From contig DASSNC010000024.1 in NCBI GenBank assembly GCA_035688305.1, positions 1-29,395 on the forward strand: a DNA stretch of 29,395 nucleotides, written 5' to 3'. A program made the position numbers and the translations under genes. The notes below the pieces were generated by a model. It was not told the DNA's origin, did no database searches, and worked only from the letters and a program-made list of their open reading frames with translations. This DNA comes from 66-474 sp035688305 (lineage in GTDB: Bacteria; Pseudomonadota; Gammaproteobacteria; Xanthomonadales; Rhodanobacteraceae). Shown here one piece after another: positions 22,783 to 29,395 of the stretch (positions within the stretch are counted from its first letter, which is position 1; the number at the start of each line of letters is the position of its first letter).

Positions 22783-22797
22783 CCGTGCAAATCCGTG
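22768..22797. repeat. CGGAT decamer array (inverted), right flank of the GxxExxY element
   Basis: Three inverted decamers ATCCGTGTCC, ATCCGTGCAA and ATCCGTGGTA at 10-bp spacing. TTGATCCGTGTCCATCCGTG (22768-22787) is the exact reverse complement of 22237-22256. It overlaps the 5' end of the GxxExxY gene and ends just before the liuC stop. Confidence 0.85.
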
Positions 22798-22805
22798 GTA
22801 GGTCT

Positions 22806-23600
22806 TCAGCTCTTCGTCACCCATGCAGGGGCGCATTTGTCGAGGAAGGCGGACAGGCCTTGCTGCCCTTCAGGCGACACGCGCAGGCGCGCGATCAGTG
22901 CGGCATTTTCGGTATCGATGCGTTCGGCGGATTCGATCGTCATGCCGGCGGTGCGCAAGGCGAGCTGCTTGGCTTCGGCTTGCGCGACCGGGCCGCCCTT
23001 GGCGAGGAAATGCAGTTGCCGGTCGATGGCTTCGTCCAGTTGCCCGGCGGCGACGCACTGATGCAGCAGGCCGATGCGCGTGGCCTCGGCGGCATCGAAC
23101 ACCTCGGCGCTGACAAACAGGCGGCGCGCCTGGCGCGGACCGATCGCCTGCACGACATACGGCGCGATGGTTGCGGGTACGAGCCCCAGTTTCACTTCGG
23201 ATAATGCGAACTTGGCGCCCTCGACGCCAATCGCGATATCGCAGCACGCGAGCAGTCCCACGGCGCCGCCGTACGCGGAGCCGTTGACGCGGGCAAGGGT
23301 GGGCTTGGGAAAGAATTGCAGTGTGCGCAGCAACGTCGCAAGCCGCAGCGCGTCAGCGCGGTTTTCGGCCTCACTGGCCTGCGCCATGCCGCGCATCCAG
23401 TTGAGGTCGGCGCCAGCGGAGAAGGTGGCGCCGGCGCCGGTCAGCACCAGCGCACGCACCCCGGAATCCGTCGCCAGCGACTGCAAGGCAGCAGTCAATT
23501 CGGCGATCAGGGTGTCGTCGAACGCGTTGTGGATCGAGGCGCGATTCAGCGTGATGGCGGCAACCGCGCCCATGCGTTCGAGCAGGATGGATTCCGCCAT
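22806..23600 (-). CDS. liuC: Enoyl-CoA hydratase family protein, probable methylglutaconyl-CoA hydratase
   Basis: A 264-residue crotonase-fold enzyme. The oxyanion-hole segments FSAGADLNWMRGMAQ and VNGSAYGGAVGLLACCDI are intact, and FALSEVKLGLVPATIAPYV supplies the catalytic Glu135. The ADLNWM variant and the neighbouring liu genes favour 3-methylglutaconyl-CoA hydratase, the step between the carboxylase and HMG-CoA lyase. I chose the ATG at 23600; a TTG six codons earlier is possible. It is divergent from the iron operon. Its 3' end abuts the GxxExxY element, which separates it from liuD. Confidence 0.88.
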   Translation of the reverse strand: MAESILLERMGAVAAITLNRASIHNAFDDTLIAELTAALQSLATDSGVRALVLTGAGATFSAGADLNWMRGMAQASEAENRADALRLATLLRTLQFFPKPTLARVNGSAYGGAVGLLACCDIAIGVEGAKFALSEVKLGLVPATIAPYVVQAIGPRQARRLFVSAEVFDAAEATRIGLLHQCVAAGQLDEAIDRQLHFLAKGGPVAQAEAKQLALRTAGMTIESAERIDTENAALIARLRVSPEGQQGLSAFLDKCAPAWVTKS

Positions 23601-23693
23601 CGTCGCGTCCCGGATCAAAACGGAAAGGATAACCGGTTCGAGGCGGCGACTGACCTCAAGGCAACGGCATGCTGAACGTTCACGCCGGATCGG

Positions 23694-23725
23694 TTGCGTT
23701 TACAAATGCGAACGATTAGCATTTG
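23694..23725 (+). promoter_or_regulatory. Fur-box-like operator over a sigma-70 promoter
   Basis: CAAATGC-N9-GCATTTG (23703-23725) is a perfect interrupted palindrome whose core resembles gammaproteobacterial Fur boxes. It overlaps a promoter read as TTGCGT (23694-23699), 17 bp, TAGCAT (23717-23722). It lies about 45 nt upstream of the iron-uptake genes, so iron repression by Fur is likely. Confidence 0.6.
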
Positions 23726-23766
23726 CCATCAATAGGGTCCGGATCGGGTCCGGCGCAGGAATGTTG

Positions 23767-24105
23767 ATGATGCGTACTTGGTGGCTGGCAATTGCGATGG
23801 CCTTGTTGTGCTGCGGCGTGGCCGTTGGTGCGCGCGCGGCGGACATGCCCGAGTTTCATCTGGTGCTGCAAGACCACCAGTTCCAGCCGGCGACCTTGAA
23901 GGTTCCGGCCAACACCAAGTTCAAGATGCTGGTGACCAACAAGAATGCCGTGCCCTCGGAGTTCGAGAGCAGCGATTTCAATCGCGAGAAGATCGTGCTG
24001 CCGAATTCGACCATCACCGTTTTCGTCGGCCCGCTCAACAAGGGCACCTATAAATTCTTCGACGATTTCCATCAGGCCGCGACTGGCACGTTGGTGGCGG
24101 AATAA
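23767..24105 (+). CDS. Periplasmic cupredoxin-like protein (EfeO N-domain type)
   Basis: A 112-residue protein with a Sec signal peptide (to about residue 26, ending GARAA) and a cupredoxin-like beta-barrel: EFHLVLQDHQFQPATLKVPANTKFKMLVTN, SSDFNREKIVLPNSTITVFVG and KFFDDFHQAATGTLV. This pattern matches the cupredoxin domain of EfeO and of proteins paired with FTR1. The mature part has no cysteine, so a blue-copper site is absent. A role in presenting or oxidising iron for the permease is likely. Starts at 23761, 23767 and 23770 are all possible; AGGA at 23757-23760 best suits 23767 or 23770. The FTR1 gene follows after 6 nt. Confidence 0.82.
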   Translation: MMRTWWLAIAMALLCCGVAVGARAADMPEFHLVLQDHQFQPATLKVPANTKFKMLVTNKNAVPSEFESSDFNREKIVLPNSTITVFVGPLNKGTYKFFDDFHQAATGTLVAE

Positions 24106-24111
24106 ACAACC

Positions 24112-24993
24112 ATGCTCGGCATCGCACTCATCGTATTCCGTGAGGTCCTGGAAGCGGCCTTGATCATCACCGTGGTCGCGGCGGCCACGCGGGGCGTGCC
24201 GCGGCGCAGCCTGTTCGTCGGTGGCGGCATCGCGCTTGGCGTGATCGGTGCGATCATCGTGGCGCTGTGCATGGGTTTCATCGAGGGCTCGTTGGGCGGC
24301 ATCGGCCAGGAAGTGTTCCAGGCCGTGGTATTGCTGACGGCCGTCGTGATGATTGGCTGGCACGTCACCTGGATGTCGAGCCACGGCAAGGAAATGGTGC
24401 AACAGATGAAGCAGGTGACCGATTCGGTGAAGGCCGGGTCGAGTTCGATCGCAATCCTGCTCGCCGTGGTGGCGCTCGCGGTGCTGCGCGAGGGTTCTGA
24501 AATCGTGTTGTTCCTGTATGGCCTGGCCGCCGGCGGCGCGGGCAAGCTCGGTTTCCTTGCTGGCGTGCCGCTGGGACTTGCCGGTGGCGTGGCGCTCGGC
24601 TTCACGATCTATTTCGGCCTGCTGCGCATTCCCATCCGCTACTTTTTCAGCGCGACCAACTGGATGCTGGTGGTGCTTGCCTCCGGCCTGGCGGCAACGG
24701 CCGCGGGCTTCCTGATCCAGGCCAACCTGCTGCCGGCGTTGGGCAACCAGTTGTGGGACACCTCGTGGCTGCTGAGCAACAATTCGATCGTTGGCCAGGC
24801 CGTGCACGTGCTCACAGGTTACGAGGCGCGTCCGGCTGGCATGCAGCTGCTGTTCTGGGTAGTGACCTTCGTGGCGCTGTTCGCCGGCATGCGATTCGTG
24901 TCGATGCGGATGGCGGCCCAGCGCAAGCATCCCAAGCCTGCGGCCCGGCCTGACGTTCCTGCTGACACGGCCGCGGCGACGCGCGGCGCCTGA
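24112..24993 (+). CDS. FTR1/EfeU family high-affinity iron permease
   Basis: A 293-residue inner-membrane protein with about seven membrane segments. Both REXXE iron-binding motifs are present: FREVLEA (Arg10, Glu11, Glu14) in helix 1 and LREGSEI (Arg126, Glu127, Glu130) in helix 4. It should take up ferric iron produced by periplasmic oxidation. It lies between the cupredoxin gene (6 nt before) and the CxxCH gene (21 nt after), all under the Fur-like operator. The imelysin-domain and DyP peroxidase partners found in enteric EfeUOB are not present here. The C-terminal tail is Pro/Ala-rich and cytoplasmic or periplasmic. Confidence 0.93.
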   Translation: MLGIALIVFREVLEAALIITVVAAATRGVPRRSLFVGGGIALGVIGAIIVALCMGFIEGSLGGIGQEVFQAVVLLTAVVMIGWHVTWMSSHGKEMVQQMKQVTDSVKAGSSSIAILLAVVALAVLREGSEIVLFLYGLAAGGAGKLGFLAGVPLGLAGGVALGFTIYFGLLRIPIRYFFSATNWMLVVLASGLAATAAGFLIQANLLPALGNQLWDTSWLLSNNSIVGQAVHVLTGYEARPAGMQLLFWVVTFVALFAGMRFVSMRMAAQRKHPKPAARPDVPADTAAATRGA

Positions 24994-25014
24994 GCAAACT
25001 CAACGAGGTGGCGG

Positions 25015-25569
25015 ATGCAGCGCGCGATCATCGGGTTCACGCTGGGAATCGTTGTCACCGCGGCTTGTGTGTCGGCGCTGTGGATGGCGTCGCGGCCCGC
25101 CCAGGCGACGGACGCGCATGCCGAAAGCGTGGTCGCGCTGAAGGCGAAGCTCGACGAGCTTGAACGCAAGTTGCCGGCGCCTGAACTCGGGCAACAGATG
25201 CTCGAATTGCAGATTCGGCATGATCGCCTGTGGTGGGCAGGGCAGGCGGGCAACTGGAACCTCGCGTATTACATGGTCAGCGAGCTTGGCGAAACGCTGC
25301 GCGGAATCGAGCAGACCAACGGTGATGCGGCCGAGTTGCAACCGGCAAAACTGTCCGAGGTGATGCCCGCGATCATGGATCCCGCCATTCGCGGCGTACA
25401 AGACGCATTGGCGAAGCAGGACAAGGCCGCGTTTGCCAAGTCTTTTGATCGTCTGTCGGCGGCATGCAACGCCTGCCACGCCACGGCTGGCGTGCAGTTC
25501 CTGCACATCCAGCGCCCGCAAACGCCGCTGCTCGACAACCTGCGCTACGCGCCGGAAGCAAAGCCGTAA
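25015..25569 (+). CDS. Periplasmic CxxCH (c-type cytochrome-like) protein of the iron operon
   Basis: A 184-residue protein with an N-terminal hydrophobic signal or anchor (residues 4-24) and a mostly helical body. One heme-attachment motif CNACH (Cys151, Cys154, His155) lies near the C-terminus. That placement recalls four-helix cytochrome c'-type proteins. Residues 36-60 look like a short coiled coil. It may shuttle electrons for iron oxidation or reduction coupled to the FTR1 permease; this is inferred from position only. A good Shine-Dalgarno GAGG at 25005-25008 sets the ATG at 25015. It converges with the J-like gene; no clear terminator was seen between them. Confidence 0.82.
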   Translation: MQRAIIGFTLGIVVTAACVSALWMASRPAQATDAHAESVVALKAKLDELERKLPAPELGQQMLELQIRHDRLWWAGQAGNWNLAYYMVSELGETLRGIEQTNGDAAELQPAKLSEVMPAIMDPAIRGVQDALAKQDKAAFAKSFDRLSAACNACHATAGVQFLHIQRPQTPLLDNLRYAPEAKP

Positions 25570-25653
25570 CGCGCCACGGCGCTGGTGCAACCCAGCGGGT
25601 GCATGGCAACGGCTGACGCAGCAGGCATCACGTTCCATTGCATTGCGTTCGGG

Positions 25654-27168
25654 TCAAACCCGGGGTTTCAGGAACCCGCGCTTGTGCCAATCCCAGGCCC
25701 AGAATCCGAGTGCCAAAACCACCACGGCCACGGTGGGCGCCAGCTTTGCCAGTCCGGTGGCGGCAATCGTTTTTGCGACGGCGGACATGGGTCCGCTCAG
25801 CATCACGCAGACCAGTACGAGACCGATGTAAGCCGAGAGCCTCTCGCGCGCAGTCGCAGGCTGCCGCCGGGGCCTGGCGCGGCTACGCAGGAAGGTGATG
25901 AGCAGTGCCACAAGGGCAAACAACACGCCGAGTATCGGGTCGACCAGTCTCGCGGTGAGCAGGGCTGTGACGCACAACGCGGGCGTGATGCTGACCAGCG
26001 TTACGCGCAGTCCGCGTGAGATGTCGGAGGCGGCGTCCAGCTTTCGGTTGAGCCAGGCCACGCCGATCCAGGACCAGATGCAAGCGAGCACCGCGGCCAC
26101 GGTGACGAACACGCCCCACGCGAAACTCGTGGCAAACCCAAGCAGATTGGGGGCGTCTGCGATGTAGGCAGGGATCGTGCCTGTTATCGCGAGCAACAGC
26201 GGTCCCAACACCAGCGCCGCGACGCTTCGGGCAATGTACACAAGCAACTTGGAGCGGCCGAGTCCGGGACTTGCCGCTTCGATCCAGAATCGCGCGTGCT
26301 CCTTGTCGAGTGGCGCTGGCAAGTCGGCAAGGTTGCCGTCGCACAGATACAGCAGTACCCGGGCGACTTGCCGCCTGGATTTCCCCGGCCGCAGCGCGTT
26401 CGGCAGATCGCGCCACCAGCGGAATGGTCCGGTGGCGCGCTTGATGGCGACGCGCACCCAGTGCACACCGCGCGGCGTTTTCGCGCCGTAGATGCGGCGC
26501 GCAAGTTCGCCATGGTTTCCTTCGCGCATCAGCCAGGCACTGGCGCCGCGTTCCCGTACCCGGCGCAGCAACAGCGGGTCGATGCCGGCGAGGGCGTCAT
26601 CGAAATGGAAGAAATCCGACGTGGCGGCGAAGCACCCCTCGCTTATGTGCTCGGGCTTTTCGAACAATGCCCGCAGCAACATCCGGCCCGCGGCATGCTT
26701 GGTCGGCAGATTCCAGAACGCCGGATGCCGGTTGAGCCAACGTGACAGGGCATAGGGGTTGTCTTGCGCGCAGTACTCGCGAAATTCCGCGATGAAGGCG
26801 GCTGGGTCAAAAGTGGGTGGCTGTGAGCGTGGCGCGTCGAGTTGCGGATCCAACGGCACCACACGCAACCTGGATTCATGCACGGGTCGTGACGCGCCGG
26901 CGTCAACCGGGGCAGGCGTGGACGCGGGCTGGCTGCCAGTCGGGCCTGCGGTGACGAGCACCGGCACGGGCCGGTTCCAGGCCCCGCGAGCCGGGGCGGC
27001 GTGCCCCGCCTTGCTGCGCGCAAGCGCCGCCCGATACGCCTCGTTGAGACGCTGGAACCCTTCGGGGTCGTCATCCGGCCGGGTCTTGCGCAGGCGCTGC
27101 GCGTAGGCGCGCTTGATCGCCGCTTCGTCGGCGTCGTGTGCGAGGCCCAGCAGCGCGAACGGATCCAT
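25654..27168 (-). CDS. Membrane J-domain-like protein (HscC partner, DjlB/DjlC type)
   Basis: A 504-residue protein. Residues 1-50 form a J-like domain (DPFALLGLAHDADEAAIKRAYAQRLRKT then DPEGFQRLNEAYRAAL). The HPD tripeptide that normally stimulates Hsp70 ATPase reads RPD (30-32). A Pro/Ala linker and a soluble middle region (120-300) follow, then about six membrane segments from 305 to 495. The ATG overlaps the hscC stop by 1 nt, so it is translated with HscC. E. coli HscC is served by the membrane J-like proteins DjlB and DjlC, which supports the pairing. Its client is unknown. Confidence 0.82.
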   Translation of the reverse strand: MDPFALLGLAHDADEAAIKRAYAQRLRKTRPDDDPEGFQRLNEAYRAALARSKAGHAAPARGAWNRPVPVLVTAGPTGSQPASTPAPVDAGASRPVHESRLRVVPLDPQLDAPRSQPPTFDPAAFIAEFREYCAQDNPYALSRWLNRHPAFWNLPTKHAAGRMLLRALFEKPEHISEGCFAATSDFFHFDDALAGIDPLLLRRVRERGASAWLMREGNHGELARRIYGAKTPRGVHWVRVAIKRATGPFRWWRDLPNALRPGKSRRQVARVLLYLCDGNLADLPAPLDKEHARFWIEAASPGLGRSKLLVYIARSVAALVLGPLLLAITGTIPAYIADAPNLLGFATSFAWGVFVTVAAVLACIWSWIGVAWLNRKLDAASDISRGLRVTLVSITPALCVTALLTARLVDPILGVLFALVALLITFLRSRARPRRQPATARERLSAYIGLVLVCVMLSGPMSAVAKTIAATGLAKLAPTVAVVVLALGFWAWDWHKRGFLKPRV

Positions 27169-28862
27169 CAGGGTTCGGCTTCCACCTGATCGAGCACGTG
27201 TTCGAATTCGGTGCGTTCGCTGCGGATGCGCTGGTCATCCTGCGATTCGATGGTGCTGCGGAAGCGCGTGATCATCTCCGCGATGTCGTCGCGCAGCGCG
27301 AGCCGTTCCGCGTACACGCGCTCGGCACGCGCCAGCGTGGCGATGTTTTCCTGGCGGTCGCGCGGATGGATCTTCAGCGCGGCCAGCTTCGCAAGCCGCT
27401 CGCGGATTTCCTTGTCGCTGAGGATGCCGGGGTTCTGTTGCAGCAGCAGCTCGTGGGTCTCGCCGGTGCGCTTGATGGTCGCCTCGACCTGCAGCACGCC
27501 GTTGACGTCGTAAGTGAATCGCACCACCACGGCTTGTTCCTCGATCGACTTGCCGCGTGGCAGGTCCAGCGTCAGCTCACCCAGCTTGATGTTGTGTTCC
27601 ACCATCGGGCTTTCGCCCTGGAACACTTTCAGCTCCAGCTGTCGTTGCTGCTCCGTGATCGGGAAGAAGGTGTCCTCGCGGCTGATGGGCACGGTGTTGT
27701 TGCGCTGGATGATCGGCGTGAATACGCCGTCCACCCGGCGCCCGGAAGCCGGATCCTTGCGGCTCACCTCGATGCCCAGCGAGTACGGACACACGTCGGT
27801 AAGGATGGTTTCCTCCAACGCCGCGTCGCGCGCCTTCATGCCGGCGGTGATCGCGGCGCCTAGTGCCACCGCGTGATCGGGATCGACATGCCGCAATGGC
27901 AGCCGCCCGAACATGCGCGACACCAGCCGCGCGACCAGCGGCATGCGGCTGGCGCCGCCGACAAGGATGATTTCGCTGAGGTCGGAGGGTTGCAGGTTGG
28001 CATCGCGCAGCGCGCGCTCCAGCGGCGCGCGCATGCGCTGGATGAGCGGGTCGGACAGGTCGGCGAAACGGTCCTCGTCGATCGACCATTCGAGATCGCG
28101 GCCGTCGCAGGTAAAGCGCACGTCGGCCTTGCGCGCCTGCGTCAGGTTGCGCTTGGCCGCTTCGAGCAAACGCCGCAACTGGCCGCGCTGTTCGCGCGAA
28201 AGCGCCTTCGCGTCGATGTGCTGGTCGGCAAGGAACGCGCCTTCAAGAACGCCCAGGAAATCCTCGCCACCGAGGAAATTGTCGCCGGCGCTGGCGTGCA
28301 CCTGCACGATGCCTTCGAACATTTCGAGGATCGACACGTCGAACGTTCCGCCGCCGAGATCGAATACCAAAAAGCGGGAATTTTCCGGGCGCTCGCGCAA
28401 GCCGTAGGCGAGTGCGGCGGCGGTTGGTTCATTGATGAGTTTTTCCACGCGCAGACCGGCCAGCTCGCCGGCGGCACGGGTGGCCTTGCGTTGCGCGTCC
28501 GAAAAATACGCCGGTACGCTGACCACGGCCTCGTCGATCTTCTCGCCCGTCGCGGCTTCGGCGTCCATCACCAACGCGCGCAACACCAGCGCCGACAGCT
28601 CTTCGGGGCGGAAGTTGCGATTGCCAAGGGGTATTTCGCGCGCGCTGCCCATCCAGCGCTTGAAGCTTGCGACCGTGCGTTCGGGATGCGTGATCAGGCG
28701 TTCACGCGCGGCCTGGCCGACGATTACCGTGCCGTCGTCATCGAGACTGACGACCGACGGTGTGAGGTAACTGCCGAGTGAAGTCTTGAACAGTTGCGGT
28801 TCGCTGCCATCGAAACGGCCGATCAGCGAATTGGTTGTGCCCAGATCGATTCCGACGATCAC
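27168..28862 (-). CDS. hscC: Hsp70 family chaperone HscC
   Basis: A 564-residue Hsp70 shorter than DnaK, lacking most of the lid. The ATPase domain shows GIDLGTTNSL, FDLGGGTFDV, ASAGDNFLGGEDF and ILVGGASRMP; the substrate domain follows DVCPYSLGIEV. The wording LGSYLTPSVVSLDDD, SVPAYFSDAQRKATR and LKIHPRD matches HscC more than DnaK or HscA. It starts at a GTG (28862) behind a strong Shine-Dalgarno AGGGGAG (28869-28875, 6-nt spacing). A longer frame runs antisense-free into liuB but is not needed. The stop overlaps the J-like gene. It lies 38 nt after liuB, so the three may be co-transcribed. Confidence 0.93.
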   Translation of the reverse strand: MIVGIDLGTTNSLIGRFDGSEPQLFKTSLGSYLTPSVVSLDDDGTVIVGQAARERLITHPERTVASFKRWMGSAREIPLGNRNFRPEELSALVLRALVMDAEAATGEKIDEAVVSVPAYFSDAQRKATRAAGELAGLRVEKLINEPTAAALAYGLRERPENSRFLVFDLGGGTFDVSILEMFEGIVQVHASAGDNFLGGEDFLGVLEGAFLADQHIDAKALSREQRGQLRRLLEAAKRNLTQARKADVRFTCDGRDLEWSIDEDRFADLSDPLIQRMRAPLERALRDANLQPSDLSEIILVGGASRMPLVARLVSRMFGRLPLRHVDPDHAVALGAAITAGMKARDAALEETILTDVCPYSLGIEVSRKDPASGRRVDGVFTPIIQRNNTVPISREDTFFPITEQQRQLELKVFQGESPMVEHNIKLGELTLDLPRGKSIEEQAVVVRFTYDVNGVLQVEATIKRTGETHELLLQQNPGILSDKEIRERLAKLAALKIHPRDRQENIATLARAERVYAERLALRDDIAEMITRFRSTIESQDDQRIRSERTEFEHVLDQVEAEP

Positions 28863-28900
28863 CTGATGCTCCCCTGTTTTTTGTGGATCGTGCCCGCTGA

Positions 28901-29395
28901 TTACATCCGAAATACGCCGTAGCGCTGCGGTTCGATCGGCGCATTCATCGACGCCGAGATGGCAAGGCCCAGCACGCGGCGCGTGTCGGCCGGGTCGATG
29001 ATGCCGTCGTCCCACAAGCGCGCGCTGGAATAGTACGGGCTGCCCTGATGCTCGTACTGTGCGCGGATCGGCGCCTTGAAGGCCTCTTCCTCGTCCACCG
29101 ACCATGCGCCTCCGCGCAATTCGATGCCATCGCGCTTCACCGTGGCGAGTACCGAAGCGGCCTGCTCGCCGCCCATCACGCTGATGCGCGCGTTGGGCCA
29201 CATCCACAGGAAGCGTGCGCCATAGGCGCGCCCGCACATGGCGTAGTTGCCGGCGCCGAAGCTGCCGCCGATCACAACGGTGAACTTCGGCACGTGCGAG
29301 CAGGCCACGGCAGTGACCATCTTGGCGCCATCTTTCGCGATGCCGGCCTGCTCGTATTTCTTGCCGACCATGAAGCCGGTGATGTTCTGCAGGAA
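28901..29395 (-). CDS. liuB: Methylcrotonyl-CoA carboxylase, beta (carboxyltransferase) subunit, C-terminal part
   Basis: The gene runs off the right edge; 164 residues are visible, starting FLQNITGFMVGKKYEQAGIAKDGAKMVTAVA. This is the C-terminal carboxyltransferase domain: VVIGGSFGAGNYAMCGRAYGARFLWMWPNARISVMGGEQAA is the acyl-CoA/biotin region, and LWDDGIIDPADTRRVLGLAISASMNAP closes the family. It transfers CO2 from biotin on LiuD to 3-methylcrotonyl-CoA. Unlike common liu operons, the next gene here is hscC rather than liuC or liuD. Confidence 0.95.
   Translation of the reverse strand, partial: FLQNITGFMVGKKYEQAGIAKDGAKMVTAVACSHVPKFTVVIGGSFGAGNYAMCGRAYGARFLWMWPNARISVMGGEQAASVLATVKRDGIELRGGAWSVDEEEAFKAPIRAQYEHQGSPYYSSARLWDDGIIDPADTRRVLGLAISASMNAPIEPQRYGVFRM

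Noticed and set aside
23716..24930. 404-codon minus-strand frame opposite cupredoxin and FTR1
   Set aside because: It is the His-rich reverse of a membrane protein gene and spans two real genes and their Fur-like operator.

Overview
The window looks like chromosomal DNA of a high-GC gammaproteobacterium of the Xanthomonadales (Lysobacterales) type, probably near Rhodanobacteraceae/Xanthomonadaceae. The reasons are the fused hisIE in a compact hisBHAF(IE) run, an EfpL (YeiP) paralogue, a HiPIP, a leucine-catabolism (liu) gene set, and dispersed intergenic repeats. This placement is inference from gene content; no rRNA, tRNA or CRISPR was seen.

Layout. (1) 1-2994, plus strand: end of the histidine operon (hisB 3' end, hisH, hisA, hisF, hisIE), every junction overlapping. 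(2) 3000-7806, minus strand: a six-gene unit read mtnB-mtnD-mtnC, legumain-like C13 peptidase, sugar nucleotidyltransferase, sugar kinase. Four of its five junctions are 4-nt ATGA or TTGA overlaps. (3) 7932-8261: a Tat-exported HiPIP, then 486 bp without a gene that holds several strong stem-loops. (4) 8748-12142, minus strand: amino acid permease, EfpL, a small alpha/beta-barrel protein and an SDR of 3-hydroxyacyl-CoA dehydrogenase type. (5) 12143-13496: a repeat-rich block around a GNAT gene, with arrays of 10-bp CGGAT repeats and a 193-bp tandem duplication that captured the GNAT 3' end. (6) 13497-29395: liuE, a TPR-sulfotransferase, a TPR lipoprotein-like secreted protein, two MacB/FtsX-type permeases behind a sigma-54 promoter, liuD, a GxxExxY gene bounded by inverted repeats, liuC, a Fur-boxed iron-uptake operon (cupredoxin, FTR1, CxxCH protein), a J-like membrane protein with HscC, and the 3' end of liuB.

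How the genes work together. The his genes carry out the middle and late steps of histidine synthesis. MtnB, MtnD and MtnC take methylthioribulose-1-phosphate back toward methionine. The kinase/nucleotidyltransferase pair should turn a free sugar into an NDP-sugar. LiuB/LiuD (methylcrotonyl-CoA carboxylase), LiuC (methylglutaconyl-CoA hydratase) and LiuE (HMG-CoA lyase) form the lower leucine degradation pathway; here they are spread over 16 kb and separated by unrelated modules. The SDR could serve isoleucine or fatty-acid oxidation.

The most unusual points are the C13 peptidase inside the methionine-salvage operon, the GxxExxY gene bracketed by perfect 20-bp inverted copies of a decamer repeat that recurs at other loci in the window, the sigma-54/enhancer arrangement upstream of two permeases with no ATPase nearby, a compact four-arm foldable repeat at 18520-18628, and an unassigned structured region at 8390-8535.
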